DNA from: Cucumis sativus
Lineage: Eukaryota; Streptophyta; Magnoliopsida; Cucurbitales; Cucurbitaceae
DNA: 64,000 nucleotides
Direction: 5' to 3'
Assembly (NCBI RefSeq): GCF_000004075.3
Contig: NC_026657.2
Span: 3,286,001 to 3,350,000, forward strand
Of this stretch, positions 51,247-64,000 are shown piece by piece. The stretch's first letter is position 1. The number at the start of each line of letters is the position of its first letter. The notes under the pieces are model-generated. The model was not told where the DNA came from, searched no databases, and saw nothing but the letters and a program-made list of their open reading frames with translations. The position numbers were made by a program, and so were the translations under genes.

Positions 51247-53039
51247 ACGTTTTTATTTTGCAGTTTGCATTATGACAAAGCGATTTAACCAGGCGTTTTG
51301 ACCACTTGGCGAGGTAATCAATAGGCGAGGACATTTGGTGTTTTACCATTAGGCGACTTCACCAGGCGAGATACCAGTACACTCCGCGCGAGATACAAGA
51401 CAAAAAAATCCTCGTTTAGTCTAGGCGTTAAAGCTTCTCAACTTACAACTCTTTCTGGGCGAAGTGCAATAAAAATATGGAATGTCACCATTTATATACT
51501 TTGCGTAGTACACGACAATAATAAAAAGCCTATTTCTTATATTTAAATTATTGAATGTTTGCTTACGATGCCATCCTAAAAAAGTGAAAGAAGAGAAAAA
51601 TGATATATATATTATAAACCTCAAAGTCACAGCAATATATTTTCTAGATCTTGCTATGATAATTGCTAGAATTAGAGCAACCAAGAGGACCAAATTGAGA
51701 CATATAGTTTAGCATTTATGTAAAGAAAAAGATTTGTTGCTTTCCCAAACTATAAACTTCAAAAGTGAAAGAAAATACAATTCTTTGTAAAACTATAAGA
51801 AATTTTTATATGCATACTACATCCAAACAATAAACTATATGATAGAGATCTGTACCCAAATTTTACTATTAAAATAAAATTAAAAAACCATGATTTAACA
51901 CAACAAAATAACCCATTACCCTCAAATAGTTACTGTTACAATAATTAAACATAATACATCATTAATCCACCATGTTGTAAACCATAAAAATCTATCATTA
52001 ATATATTTTTATGGTTGGTAGATAAATTATTTTAAAATCAAAATTGTTAAAAATAATCACAAATATAATAAAATTTTATTTTTTACTCTCTAAATAAAAT
52101 GCAATAAATTTAGATAGATATTCGTATTTATATGTGTTTATTACTAAATCTGATAACCAAAGCTTAGTTCAAATTAGTATTCTTACTTGTTAAACTAAAT
52201 TAGTCACACACCACGTAGTCATAATCTCATGCTTGATTTTGACATTAGTTTTTCAAATATCTATATACTCCAAAAACTATAAAAATAAAAACAAAAGTAT
52301 TTTGTTTGTTTGAAAAAAAAATTCATACGTAACCAAGGATTATTGGATAAAATAATTTAGAGTTGATTCTTATTGTAGTTAAATTATAATAATTATTATA
52401 TTTTAATTTAGTTTGAAAATGATATAGTAAAGATTGTAATAATAGATAATAAAAAAAATTGTAGAAGCTAAAATAATAAAACTTACAAATACTAACAATT
52501 GGATTAAAAAATATTAACAAATATATCGAAACTTTAAAAAATTATAAAGGTAATAAAATATGTGAATCTCTTAATACCATAAATTATATTGCAAATATTT
52601 TAGTTGATTTATTTACTTATTTTGAAACTCTAAAAAAGAGATAAAAGAAAAGAAAAGGAAAAAATTCCAATTAAAAAAGTATTGCATTTTCCAATCCATC
52701 TTCATCGGGTATATAATTTGGGGTCTCTCTAGTCTTTGGCTCTTCACTTTTTTCTGGTCTTCTGGGTTTCTTAAGATACCAAATTCCATACACATAATCT
52801 TCTAATCTTCTCTATATTTTCATTTCTTTTATTTTTATTCTTCTTTTAATCTCTTTTTCTCACTCGATTATCTTCTTCACTCTCTTTGCTTTTCTATCTC
52901 TCTTTTTTCCTTTTTCCTCTCTTCAGATCGTATTCAATTCTTCATTTTCCACTCCAAATATTGATCCCAAATTCCTCGTTTTTGATCTGAAATCGAGGAT
53001 TTGCAGATCTGGGTTTTGTCGAATTCATCTGATTCCTTC

Positions 53040-56000
53040 ATGGCTTCCCCTGGGAATCCAAACCCAAATCCCACAAACCCACCTTTTGATGTCCAGAAAT
53101 TCTTTAAACCCACCACCATTTCAAACCCTACACCGACTTCCCAAAACCCTACCCTCATGAATTCACCTCCATTTCCACCTCCTTCTTCATCTTACCCTCC
53201 TCCCACTGGTCCTTTCTCTTACCCACTTCAAAACGCCCCATTCCATCATCCTTATCATTCTCCCCACCATCCCAATCAACTTCCTTACTCTCAAGACCAA
53301 TTCTCTAATCTTCATCATCAGCGTTCTCTTTCTTACCCCACTCCCCCCCTTCAGCCTTCTCCTCCTCCGGTTAATGTTGTTGTTCCTCAGAATAATCCGG
53401 CTCAGAGCTCTGGTGCGAGGATAATGGCCATGATTAGAGCTCCTGGTTCTAATCTCGAACAATTTCCTCAACCCTCTGCTCCATTGGGTTCGATGCCATC
53501 TCCTTCTTCGGCTGTTCCTGAATCTTCAACGCCTCCCCCTAATGTTCCTATTATGACTACCATTCCCATGATGCAGGGGGTTAATCCTGGGATTTCGCCT
53601 ACTGGGCCTGTTCGAATGCCGAGCAGTAAGCTTCCGAAAGGGCGGCATTTAATTGGTGATCATGTGGTGTATGATGTGAATGTTAGGTTGCAAGGAGAGA
53701 TCCAGCCACAGCTTGAAGTGACGCCAATTACCAAATATGGTTCAGATCCTCAGCTTGTGTTGGGACGTCAAATTGCAGTTAACAAGACATATATATGTTA
53801 CGGATTGAAACAGGGGAATATTCGAGTTCTTAATATCAATACCGCTCTAAGATCTTTGTTTCGAGGCCACGAAAAGGTTTGTTTTACAATTTTTGTTTCG
53901 TGTTTCTTTAATTTGATTTAATTGCTTCGATTTTTTTTTTGTTTTCTTGGGGATTTCATCATTTTGTTGGTTTTTCATTAATCATTGTTTTGCATTCTAA
54001 TACTTGGAATATTGCAATATAGTTTTAATTTTTTTTCTTTGGAAACAAGTACCTCCGTTTGATGTATGGAGATTTACCAAGATGCAACCTGCGGGAGCTC
54101 ATGAGAAGCTGCTCCAATTTGAGTTAATATAGGAGGATAAATAGATACAAAATGGTTTGAGCAAGAGCTCCAAGAGAAGCTGCAGAAGTTATATTTTCCA
54201 TAGCTTTTGAAATATCTTCATAGTTCTTGCAAATAACATCCCATTTCGTTTGAGCCTAACCACCTACAGAATAGCTCTAAAGACGGTAGGCCAAAGTGTT
54301 CCAAAGAGGACTCTTTATCCTCTTGGAAAATTTATCTTACCAAAGGACCTTCTCCATTTCATGTGAAGGTATTAGTCGTAGTGAACTTGTGGATAAGAGA
54401 TTTAAGAAAAAAGATCCTGAAGGTTCCAACTTTTGAATTATTTTGTCTTCTGCACTAAACATAACCTATTCCATCATCAATGAATTTTTGCTGTAAAACC
54501 CTTAGCCTCGTCATCTTATTGGTCCTAATTCTGTCTAACAGATGTGATTTTTATCTTCTGTTGTAGGCTTATAATAGGGCACTTCCTTGGGAAGTTGTTG
54601 CTAGAGGCCTTGCCAAGATCTAATTGACTTCCCTAAGTTTAACTATATCACCTTTGCCATTGAGAAGTTGTCATCGTTTGCCAATTGGCAAAGAATTTTG
54701 ATATTTGAGCTGCTGTTCTTGTTTCTCTTGTGGGTCAATGATTCAAAATCTTTACCAAACCTTCTCTATTGATCATTACATGCCATCGAGAATCTACCTT
54801 GAAAGTTCTCCTCTAAAGTTATTTGTGGGAAAATGTTCAGTTTTCTTCTAGCCATATTTCCAATGCGCAATGCCAAACCTTTTTGGCTTTTTATAGGTTG
54901 AATTCAGAGGAAGGGCATTGAGGTCAATAACATTCCACTTGACAGGCAACAATATCCTCAAATTTGCCCCTTGCTTGGTGATATTTTTTTAAAAACATAT
55001 CAACCTCATTAGTAATGCAACTAGAAGCCTCAAAGACGGATAGGCAATAAGTTGATGACTTCGATTGAAGCAAGTCTTTCTTCTTTAGATGTGAGAATTT
55101 TATTTCAGTTTATAATTATTTTTTTGGATTTCTCAACAACTAAGTTCCAAAAATCTCCTGTCCTTGGATTTACTCTCAAGGGTAGTCCTAGTTGAGAGGC
55201 CTTTTATTTTAAGGGAAAGAAAGATAGTTGGCAACCATAGCAACTCTCTCTTCTCTATTCATTTTTTCTGTTTCAGAAGTAAAACTTTTCATTGAAATAG
55301 TGAAAAAAGACTAATGCTCAAAGATACACTCACAAGTAAATTGGTTCTTTTAATATTGAGTGTATCCATTTAAATTTTTTGTCTATTACCAGGTTAGAAT
55401 ACTTTACCTCCAATAGTTTTTTTTGAACAAACTCAAGTAACTATCTCTCTAGATCGATCATTGTTCCTCTCCTAGTTTTAATTCCAACCCTTATATTGAG
55501 CTGGTTTTTTTTTTTATCTCAACAAAAAATTGGTTCCCCGTTGCTTGGCTTCTCGAACTCTGTACCAGAAATACCCTTTTCTCTTTCACCATTTGGTAAA
55601 CTCATATAGTATGAAAACCTAGTCTCCTTTGAGGTTTGACCACAAGGTTGCATCAACAACATTTCTCATAATGGCCCTCCTCGCTTATCTACATGGAATA
55701 GTGTCCTAAAATGAAGAAGAAAACCTTTAAGTGATCTAATCCAACGATGTTATTAAAGAGCTAGTGAATCTAAAATTCACCAACAGTAATGACAAAGTTG
55801 AAGCTCTTTGAACCCGTTAATGAACAATACTCAAAACTTTGTTTTGTAAAATGTATTTTGGTTAGTACACTTTTCTGGTCCCTGTACTTTGGGATTCATT
55901 CTATTTTATTACCTATACTTTCAAACATTCAAATTTAGTTTTAGTACTTCAATTAATCTTAAACTTAGCCATTGCCTTTAGTTTGAAGTTCATTTATCTT

Positions 56001-59000
56001 ATTTCACAAAATAATAATAAGAATTTCTATTTAGGAATAAACAAAGTGATCATGCTTGCATAATTTGAAGGATGGTTGAGAGAGACTATATATATATATA
56101 TTTTCTAGAAAAGTTAACTATAAACTAAGGGTAGGGACCAATTTAGAATCAAATTCCATTGTAGAAGAGACAAGGTGGCAACAATTTCCTTGGTTTGGTA
56201 ATTTCTTCAAATTATTGGTTTTCCTTTTTGCTTATTTAACATTTGTAAGTGACATGCTTGCCATCATGACTATTATCACACATATTGTTGACATTGTTAT
56301 CAGGAATATTCATAGGATATTAAAATTCTAAGTGGATGGATGCCACAACTTCAACCATCATGGATTGATGACCTAGTGATCAAAGAGGGTAAAGGGAATG
56401 GGTCCAATCCATAGTGGCCACCTATGACCTAGGTACCTAGGATTTAATAGCCTATGAGTGTTATATGGTTATGTGGGCTGTCCTGTGAGATTGGTCAAAG
56501 CTACTCAACCCTCACGAGTAAAAGAAAAAAAAAGAACACTTGAATCCACTTCCTCTAAGCCCATTTATATTTGTCTTATTGGCCTCGAGAACAACCAACG
56601 GCGGTTTTGATATTATTCTTATTATTTATTTGGGTTATGGTAAATTGTGGTGGGTAAATCCTCTTCCTCACTTATTTTCCTCCCCTTCCTATTTCTGAAT
56701 AATGTCTTATTCATGCAGAGGGTCACTGACATGGCATTTTTTGCTGAAGATGTTCACCTTTTGGCTAGGTAATTATTTACAGCATCTCAAGTTCATTTTT
56801 GTTTCAGCTTGGCCTATGGGTTTCTTTTGTTTGTCTCTATAGAGTGGTTTTCCATAATTAAATTAACCTTTCCCCATTACCACCCTGATTTTAACCTGGT
56901 TATGGACCATTTCTTTTACGCAGCGTTGACGTAGGTGGACGAGTTTATGTCTGGAAGATTTCTGAGGGCCCTGATGAAGAAACAAAGCCGCAAATCACTG
57001 GGAAAGTTGTTATCTCCCTTCACATGGAAGGAGGAGAAGGAGAAATTGTGCATCCACGAGTTTGCTGGCATTGTCACAAACAGGCAATCATTATTTTTAA
57101 TGCTAACACCTATATGTGGTTCATAAATAATTTTTTGCGTGGTTTATAAATAATTATCATTGTATAGTTGCTCAAACCTCCCATATGTGAATGTTGTCTG
57201 AATTTGTATAGGAAGTTTTGGTAGTTGGATTTGGGAAGGCTGTTCTCAGGATTGACACAACCAAAGTTGGGAAGGGTGAAAGCTTTTCTGCTGAATCTCC
57301 TCTCAAATTTTCTCTTGATAAGTTGATTGATGGGGTCCAGCTTGTTGGGAAGCATGATGGAGAGGTGACTGAGTTGTCCATGTGCCAGTGGATGACTTCA
57401 CGATTGGTTTCTGCTTCTATGGATGGAACGGTTAGTATTTATCTTTTTGAAGCTCTGAATCTTTCTGTTTGACTGATTTATCTTGTATTTTTATTCATTT
57501 TGCATGCACTTGCTAAAACTCACGAGTATTTGCTCACATAACCAAAGAAAAGGATTGCCCTCTTTTTTTAGTCTACTAATTAAGCATTTATTTCCTATCA
57601 AATGAGATGTTTTGAAGGATATTGTTCTGCTTTGAATTTTTGCAAAATGTTTACAGCTTCATATCTTGTTCTGACAATAAATAACTGAAGAAAAGGGCTG
57701 TTCTTTTTTTTCTAGTTATGGATGCTTATTTACAAGAAAAGCTGCTTTATGATGTACTGTTTCTTTTTTTGATCGTGTACATTATAGATCAAAATCTGGG
57801 AAGACCGCAAGACATCACCTTTGCTGGTTTTGAGACCACATGATGGCCAACCGGTTAATGCAGCCACTTTCTTGACTGCTCCTAATCGACCAGATCACAT
57901 TGTACTCATAACAGCTGTAAGTAATACAATAATTTCTTTTTCTTACTTCAATTTGGTTGAAAATTGTCTGTGCTTGCACTAACTATGGTGGCTAAGCATT
58001 TTCTCTTATTTACAACTCTTAATAGGGGCCTTTGAATCGGGAAGTGAAAATATGGTCATCCGCAAGTGAGGAAGGTTGGCTGCTTCCTAGTGACGCTGAA
58101 TCATGGAAATGCACCCAGACCCTAGAATTGAAGAGTTCAGCTGAAAGCCAAGTTGAAGAGGCTTTCTTTAATCAAATTGTAGCACTGTCTCAAGCTGGCC
58201 TCCTTTTGCTTGCTAATGCTAAGAAAAACGCTATATATGCAATTCACTTGGATTATGGTCTTAATCCAGCTTCGACACGGATGGATTACATAGCAGAGTT
58301 TACTGTCACGATGCCCATTTTAAGTTTTACTGGAACAAGTGAAATATTAGACCGTCTAACACATATTGTCCAGGTTTATTGCGTACAAACACAAGCGATT
58401 CAGCAGTATGCTTTGGACTTGTCTCAGTGCTTACCTCCACCACTGGACAATGTAGGTTTAGAGAAGGCAGATTCTAGTGTTTCACAGGATTCTGCTGGTG
58501 TGGAAGGTCTGGCTGCATTGTTTCCTTCTGGGAGCAAACCAACTGACACACCCTTCACTAGTTCTACACCCAGGGGTTCAGTGCTGGTCAATGGCCCTGA
58601 AAGTGCTATTGCAGAAAGATATCCTGCTAGCACCAATTCTCAAGATGCAGTGTTGGTTGCAAATACGGAATCTAAACCTGCTACACTGTCGCCCGTACCT
58701 AGTAACACAGACATTGTCTCTACTGCGTCACCTCCACTTCCTCTGAGCCCCCGCTTGTCCAGAAATCTGTCTGGTTTTAGAAGTCCAGTGGTTGCCTTTG
58801 ACCCTATTAGTGCAGTTAGCGATCATGCCGGTGACCGACGTGGTAATGATTATACAGTCAACCGACAATTGGATGCCATGCACACAAATTTGTCTGAAGT
58901 GTCTTCCTTGGATGATGAATCCAGAAACAATGAGGAGAAAATTGCACGGGAAGATTTGTCTAATGTCCTCAGTCCTCCTATCGTGTTTAAGCATCCAACT

Positions 59001-62000
59001 CATCTTATTACTCCCTCTGAGATACTGATGGCTGTTTCTTCGTCTGAAACAACCAATATCATTGAAGGTGGTAAGAGTGATAGTGAGACAAATATCCAGG
59101 ATGTAGTGGTTAACAATGATAATGAAGATGCGGAGCTGGAGGTTAAAGAGGTGGGTGAAATGAAGTCTCCTCAGAATGGTGAATATGGTAGTAGAGGTGA
59201 GCCTCAAAACCTTTCTCTGGAGAACAAGGAAAAATATTTCTGCTCACAAGCGTCAGATCTTGGTATGGAAGTGGCCCGGGAGTGTAGTGCACTATCATCT
59301 GAAACTTATGTCATTGAGGAAGCCCCGCAAGTTGATGGTAATATAATAGCATCAGAGGTTGATTCCCAAGCTGGTGAGGGAGATAGAACTTCCGGCAAAG
59401 ATGTGTCTGATAAGCTTCCTGAATCATCTATGTCGACGACTTTGCAAATTCCAACTCCTAGTTCAAAGGGGAAAAAGAACAAGGGGAAAAATTCTCAAGC
59501 TTCAGGCTTTGTTTCTCCATCTCCAAGTGCTTTCAATTCTAATGAATCGTCCATTGAACCTTGTGGTAGTTCAAGCCTTCCCCAAAGCGATGCAGCTTTC
59601 CCTCCTTTACTGGCCATCCAAGATACGTTGAATCAGGTTACTATCAGTAGGCTTTTGTGCATGTCGTCAATATCCATTTTTTTGTCATTTCTAGAAAGGA
59701 AAATATTTAATTCCACAATGGACTCAACTTTAGAAATTTTGCCATCCTTGTTGATGAAATAATTTTTTTATGGCCATTTTGTCACAATTTGAGATGATTG
59801 CTGGAGTTATTGTATTCTACATGGCCCTTTGGCCTGCCTAATTGTATTGAACCGATCATTTCAAATACTTTTGTGTAGATAATGAGCACTCAGAAAGAAA
59901 TGCAAAAGCAGATGCAGATGACATTTTCAGTTCCAGTCACGAAAGAAGGTAAAAGGCTGGAAGCAGCTCTTGGACGGAGCATGGAGAAAGCATTGAAAGC
60001 GAATCATGATGCATTATGGGCTCGGATTCAGGAAGAAAGTGCTAAAAATGAGAAATTGTTGCGAGAAACTACACAAAAAGTAACTAGTTTAGTTGCAAAC
60101 TTTGTGAACAAGGACTTGCCTGCCTTTTTAGAGAAAGCTATGAAGAAGGAAATGTCTGCCATTGGACCTGCTGTGGTTCGCACAATAACACCCGCTATTG
60201 AGAAAACAATTTCTTCTGCCATCACTGATTCTTTCCAGGTTTGAATTCATTCGCATGCTGTTCTTCTCTTGTCGTTTTCATCATTGGACCTTATTCATGT
60301 CTTATGTGATGTAGAGAGGAGTAGGTGATAAGGCAGTAAATCAACTAGAGAAATCTGTTAGCTCAAAGCTTGAAGCTACTGTTGCTAGGCACATCCAAGC
60401 GCAGTTTCAAACATCTGGCAAGCAAGCTCTGCAGGTTGAGTTGATTTGATAAATGTTTCTGTTTCTTCAGTTTATTTGCTTCTATCAGAATTCATTGTCA
60501 AGATTTCTTTGCAGCTCTTGGATGTTGAGATTTTTGTTAGAATAATAATCTTCTTCTGCAGGATGCATTAAAATCTAGTTTTGAAGCATCAGTGATTCCA
60601 GCCTTTGAAATGTCGTGCAAAACCATGTTTGAGCAAGTAGATTCTACCTTTCAGAAAGGACTGGTTGAACATTCAGCTGCAGCTCAACAACACTTTGACT
60701 CTTCACATTCTCCATTGGCACATGCTTTGAGGGTACAATTGCTGTGCCTAAACTTTTGACAGAATATAGGTTTACTCCTAGTTATAAATAAGTGTTTCAT
60801 TTTTTTAGTGATGGTGTAACTTATCTTGTCTTACGGCATTGTTAAGAATGTGCTGACCAAGTAGTTAAATGCGATGTTCCAAATTATTTTTTAGCAGTAT
60901 GTGAAATGTGTTTGATAGTATGGGGTTCCATCTCAAAACCAATTGGCAATGAGAGGAGTAGCCCATCTATCTTATAAGGAGCGTGAGTCTCCTTGGGATT
61001 TTCAATGTGGGACTCACAATATCTCAACAAAATGGTTATCTAAATAAATTGGTATTTGCTTTTCAAAGGATGGCTGGACTTTTATCCATCTGTTTTACTT
61101 GCAGAAGGATCAGTTTTGGCTATATGATTCATAGATAAAAGCTGTTTTGTAGTCATATTTTGAAATTTTTGTTTGATGAGGCCATGCATTTATTCTAGAT
61201 TTTATTTGGATATCTGGATGGTGGAGTTCCTTAAGTTCTTTTGATTTTCTTGTATCTTGTTCAATTCAAAGTTAAACTTTTAGGTACATTTGAAGGTTGA
61301 AGGTGATGGTATTAAATTAGCGTATGATTTGACACCATCTTTAAATAACCTTAGCGTCTTGTAATTTTGTTGACTGTTGTTTGTTTATTACTTTTTTCAC
61401 TTGCTAACTGGTTCAAGCATGGAATACAGGATTCTATAAATTCAGCTTCAACAATTGCGCAGTCCTTGAGTGGAGAATTGGCTGAAGGCCAAAGAAAACT
61501 GATAGCCCTTGCGACTGCAGGAGCAAATGCTAGTTCATTAAATCCTTTAGTTAGCCAACTAAGCAATGGGCCATTGGGTGCTCTTCATGAGAAGGTTTAT
61601 ATTGTTTTACTTTTCTTCCTTGTATATTTCCTACTGGCCTGGTCTCTTATGTATTCTCAACACATGCACTAGGTTGAGGTTCCTTTGGATCCTACAAAAG
61701 AACTGTCGAGATTGTTATCTGAAAGGAAATACGAGGAAGCTTTCACCGCTGCTTTACAGAGAAGTGATGTGAACATTGTATCTTGGTTATGTTCTCAGGT
61801 AATGTGGTAACATGTTTTTGTTTATTTTTCAATATTTCTTGTGTTTGCCTTTCATTCTTCAAAAGTTATCTTCAAAATTTATTAATTTTGTTACAGAAAT
61901 TTCCACTGACTCTTATTATCATGTTTAATGTCCTTCAAACCGGAATGTATATTCTCGAAAGCAGTTTTAGGACTGCATGGACCTTTACAAGCTTACTGTA

Positions 62001-63505
62001 GGATGGATCCTTTTTCTGGCTATCCATAGTGATATTGCTCTTGCATATTAATTCTCACATTTAATCAAGTAAAGCAACATCCTTATATTTCATATATGGT
62101 ACTGTTCAGCATATAATTTTCATACCATATAATGCTTGGAGTGGCATCTTAATAATTTTGGGTTTACTTTTATGCTAAACTCGGAAGCAGGGTTGGAGTG
62201 AAGGAGGGAACATTTAGTTCATTAACTCAAAACATTAGACAATAACTGAAGTCTTAAATTGATCAAAAATCAATTAATTTTTTTTTTATTTTCTTCAAAT
62301 AGTTTGTGGGAAAGAACCTTAAATAAAGAAAAATAGGCTTAGACTTTTCCTTTTGTTTCTAAAATACCCCTATACTTAAAAAAGTTTAAAAAATACCTCT
62401 ACTTTAAAAAGTTTCAATATCCTTGTAGTATAAATGCTTAAGATATTCTTTTTACATTAATTGACACCTGCATGGTGTGGCACCTAGAACAGAAAATTGT
62501 ATCACCGTTCACCTGTCGCCACACTATATTGTTGATCATTACCACATCCTTTCTAGTCCCAATTTATGTTCAAAATTCTAAAAAAATTGTATTTGAGGCT
62601 GTTTTGAAAAATTTATGAAATTTCAAGAGCAATATTGCAACTTATCTTAGAGTACATGGATATTTTTGAAATAAAGGACAAAGTTCACGGGTATTCTTTA
62701 CAATTTGGGGAGAAAAAAAGAAAGGAAGATTGTTGATTGGGTATCCATAGAAGATACTTGAGAGTCTGTTAGTTATGTTATTCATGTACGAGCCATTTCT
62801 GGATAAAAGCTTAAGCTGAATTGTTTCAAGAAAAAAGGGAAAAACATAAGCTGAATATTTGGCTGTAAGTCTGGCAAAACTACTATAAATTAAATTAATT
62901 TTGGTTTTGAACTTCTGGATGTCCTCAAATTGATAGCATGCTAATAAAATGATGTATAAAATTGTTCCCAAGGAAAAAGATCTCATATTGTGGTATTTTC
63001 TTTTTTGGTATGGTTGGACAAGCTCGTGGTTACATGAATATAGACAAATTAGAATTGCCATCGCTGCATCTATTTCACTGTTTTTTACAATCTTGCCATG
63101 AATGTGATCCGCAGTGGGTAATTGCTAATACTGATTCGCATTTTAACCACTAAAGTAGGACAAGATATGATGTTATCCTTCTATTGTATTGTTTGACAGG
63201 TCGATCTTAGAGCCGTTTTGGCAAATCCCCTTGCTTTGAGTCAAGGAGTACTGCTGTCACTTTTGCAACAATTAGCATGTGATATCAATAAGGATAGATC
63301 CCGGAAAATTGCATGGATGACTGAAGTGGCTGCTGCTGTAAATCCTGCAGACCCAATGATAGCGATGCACATACGGCCTATCTTTGAACAGGTGTATCAG
63401 ATTTTGAACCATCAACGGAGCTTGCCAACTGTTTCTCCAGTCGAGCTCACTGGCATTCGCATAATCATGCATCTTGTCAACTCCATGATGGTAACTTGTA
63501 AATGA
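53040..63505 (+). CDS. VCS: VARICOSE / EDC4, mRNA-decapping scaffold
   Basis: Scaffold that links DCP1 and DCP2 in cytoplasmic P-bodies and promotes mRNA decapping. Model: 12 exons, 4254 nt, 1417 aa, near the ~1,340 aa of Arabidopsis VCS. Exons: 53040-53876, 56719-56768, 56924-57083, 57212-57430, 57788-57916, 58026-59636, 59879-60238, 60315-60434, 60562-60732, 61430-61594, 61673-61798, 63200-63505. Residues 1-190 are Pro/Ser/Asn-rich. About 210-500 form WD40 repeats ([50 protein letters not shown]). A long Ser-rich linker follows in the 1.6 kb exon, then a helical C-terminus beginning [12 protein letters not shown]. The start is the first ATG (53040); upstream in-frame sequence has none. Intron 3 needs a GC donor (CAG/GCAATC). 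Introns 1, 9 and 11 hold repeat insertions. Confidence 0.94.
55873..56147. mobile_element. Possible MITE in VCS intron 1
   Basis: The left TTCTGGTCCCTGTACTTTGG and the right TAGGGACCAATTTAGA (reverse-complemented TCTAAATTGGTCCCTA) give a short inverted terminal match around TGGTCCCT. The interior is AT-rich with a (TA)n run at about 56088. The inverted match is short, so this is tentative. Confidence 0.4.
56354..56535 (+). mobile_element. tRNA-derived SINE in VCS intron 1 (copy 2)
   Basis: Same start (CCATCATGGATTG) as the copy at 28169. It has an A box-like TGACCTAGTGAT (56368-56379), a B box-like GGGTCCAATCC (56400-56410) and the body GTGGCCACCTATGACCTAGG. The 3' tail is A-rich (about 56520-56537). 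It looks better preserved at the 3' end than copy 1. Confidence 0.7.
60921..61030 (+). mobile_element. Solo-LTR-like repeat in VCS intron 9
   Basis: Contains CTCAAAACCAATTGGCAATG, a TATAAGGAG box-like motif and CAATGTGGGACTCACAATAT ending in CTCAACA. From memory this arrangement is shared by short non-coding LTR repeats common in rosid genomes. No second LTR, primer site or target duplication was found here. Confidence 0.45.
62349..62679. mobile_element. Possible MITE in VCS intron 11
   Basis: The left end CCTTTTGTTTCTAAAATACC (continuing CCTATACTT) pairs with the reverse complement of 62650-62679 (CCTTTATTTCAAAAATATCC, continuing ATGTACTC). This is an inverted repeat of about 28 bp at roughly three in four positions. 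The interior is non-coding and no target duplication could be fixed. Confidence 0.5.
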
Positions 63506-64000
63506 TTCTTCCCTCTTTTTCGTATGTAATTTTGTTCTGGCTTTTCAACACCCTAATGTGCAGATATAGAGCATGGAGCATAGATACACATCTCCTCTTT
63601 CATGTTTATTTCTGTAAAAGTCACCAAAACCGTGTAGATCCATTGTCGAATCTGTGAAATAGGCGTAGCATAGGCTCGCTCTCTTTTCTTTTTTCTTTTT
63701 CTTTTTCCTTTTTTTTTCCCTTTCTACGGGTGATTTTTTTTTTTTTTTGTTGTCATTTGTGCTAGAGATCTTCCAGATGAAAACATGTTGGAATATGTTG
63801 CATTTTTCATTTTCTTTTTCTGATTCCTCCAAAGGTTTGTGAACAACCTTTATGGGAAAGAAAGATTTTGTAGCACCTTTTTTTCTTTGTCAAGTGCTGA
63901 GAAAGAAAATAAATGCTTTTTCAGCACCAGGAGAATCAATTTTTTCCCGTGGGGGGGTGGGTTGAGAGGTCAAGAAATAGAAGAGTTCCACCTCCTTAAT
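63506..64000. other. 3' flank of VARICOSE
   Basis: 3' untranslated and downstream sequence with long T-rich tracts at 63680-63750 and a G run at about 63951-63957. No further gene is recognisable before the window ends. Confidence 0.6.

Larger units (their letters stand above)
43727..53039. other. Gene-poor AT-rich region (9.3 kb)
   Basis: I find no credible protein gene here. Contents: promoter side of the small membrane protein (to about 44100), two foldback MITEs (44519-44799, 45953-46168), tandem duplications (44908-44976, 45682-45777, 46864-47025, 51047-51246), a comparatively GC-rich island at 51050-51430, and, from about 52800, the CT-rich leader of VARICOSE. All open frames are short, AT-biased and without recognisable motifs. 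Confidence 0.65.

Noticed and set aside
51421-51693. 90-aa minus-strand frame starting MVLLVALILAIIIARS
   Set aside because: Its hydrophobic start is suggestive of a signal peptide, but the rest is low-complexity AT-rich translation with no family resemblance.
58728-59207. 159-aa minus-strand frame opposite the large VARICOSE exon
   Set aside because: Shadow of a long coding exon; no domain and no promoter context.
62642-63061. 139-aa minus-strand frame inside VARICOSE intron 11
   Set aside because: Composition is AT-driven, no recognisable domain, and it partly overlaps a MITE-like repeat.

Overview
This is nuclear DNA of a flowering plant, almost certainly a eudicot and probably a cucurbit. 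The genes are split by many short AT-rich introns. The products are plant types: secreted subtilases of the SBT5/AIR3 kind, GCP2, a DHHC S-acyltransferase, PNO1 and VARICOSE. There is a nuclear tRNA-Leu, and the intergenic DNA is very AT-rich and carries MITEs, SINEs and a miniature LTR element. The cucurbit assignment rests on remembered resemblance of some repeats and of the subtilases, so treat it as inference. There are no operons, CRISPR arrays or prokaryotic islands.

Layout. 1-12.8 kb: two tandem subtilase genes on +. The first enters the window at its fourth exon; the second is complete, with 11 exons and 773 aa. 14.7-25.7 kb: GCP2, a gamma-tubulin complex subunit, 21 exons, 707 aa, with a 325 bp TRIM/SMART element in intron 8. 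27.6-32.7 kb: a DHHC protein S-acyltransferase, 10 exons, 392 aa. 33.4-34.2 kb: an intronless four-helix membrane protein behind a cluster of mitosis-type (MSA) promoter motifs. 34.65 kb: tRNA-Leu(AAG) on -. 34.8-36.1 kb: PNO1, with telo-box and site II promoter motifs. 36.8-37.2 kb: a two-exon subtilase relic on +. 37.7-41.4 kb: a third complete subtilase on - (11 exons, 768 aa). 43.5 kb: a 66-aa Cys-rich membrane protein on -. 43.8-53.0 kb: a gene-poor AT-rich stretch with foldback MITEs and tandem duplications. 53.0-63.5 kb: VARICOSE/EDC4, 12 exons, 1417 aa.

I assembled exons by hand from reading frame, splice consensus and paralogue comparison. Every complete multi-exon model closes to a whole number of codons with no internal stop. 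The most notable observations are unusual splice sites (a GA donor in subtilase 1, GC donors in intron 1 of both complete subtilases and in VARICOSE intron 3), the MSA cluster before an unnamed membrane protein, the intact miniature LTR element with a 5 bp target duplication, and the subtilase relic. I found no clearly novel multi-gene system; the neighbouring genes are functionally unrelated, apart from the subtilase paralogues.
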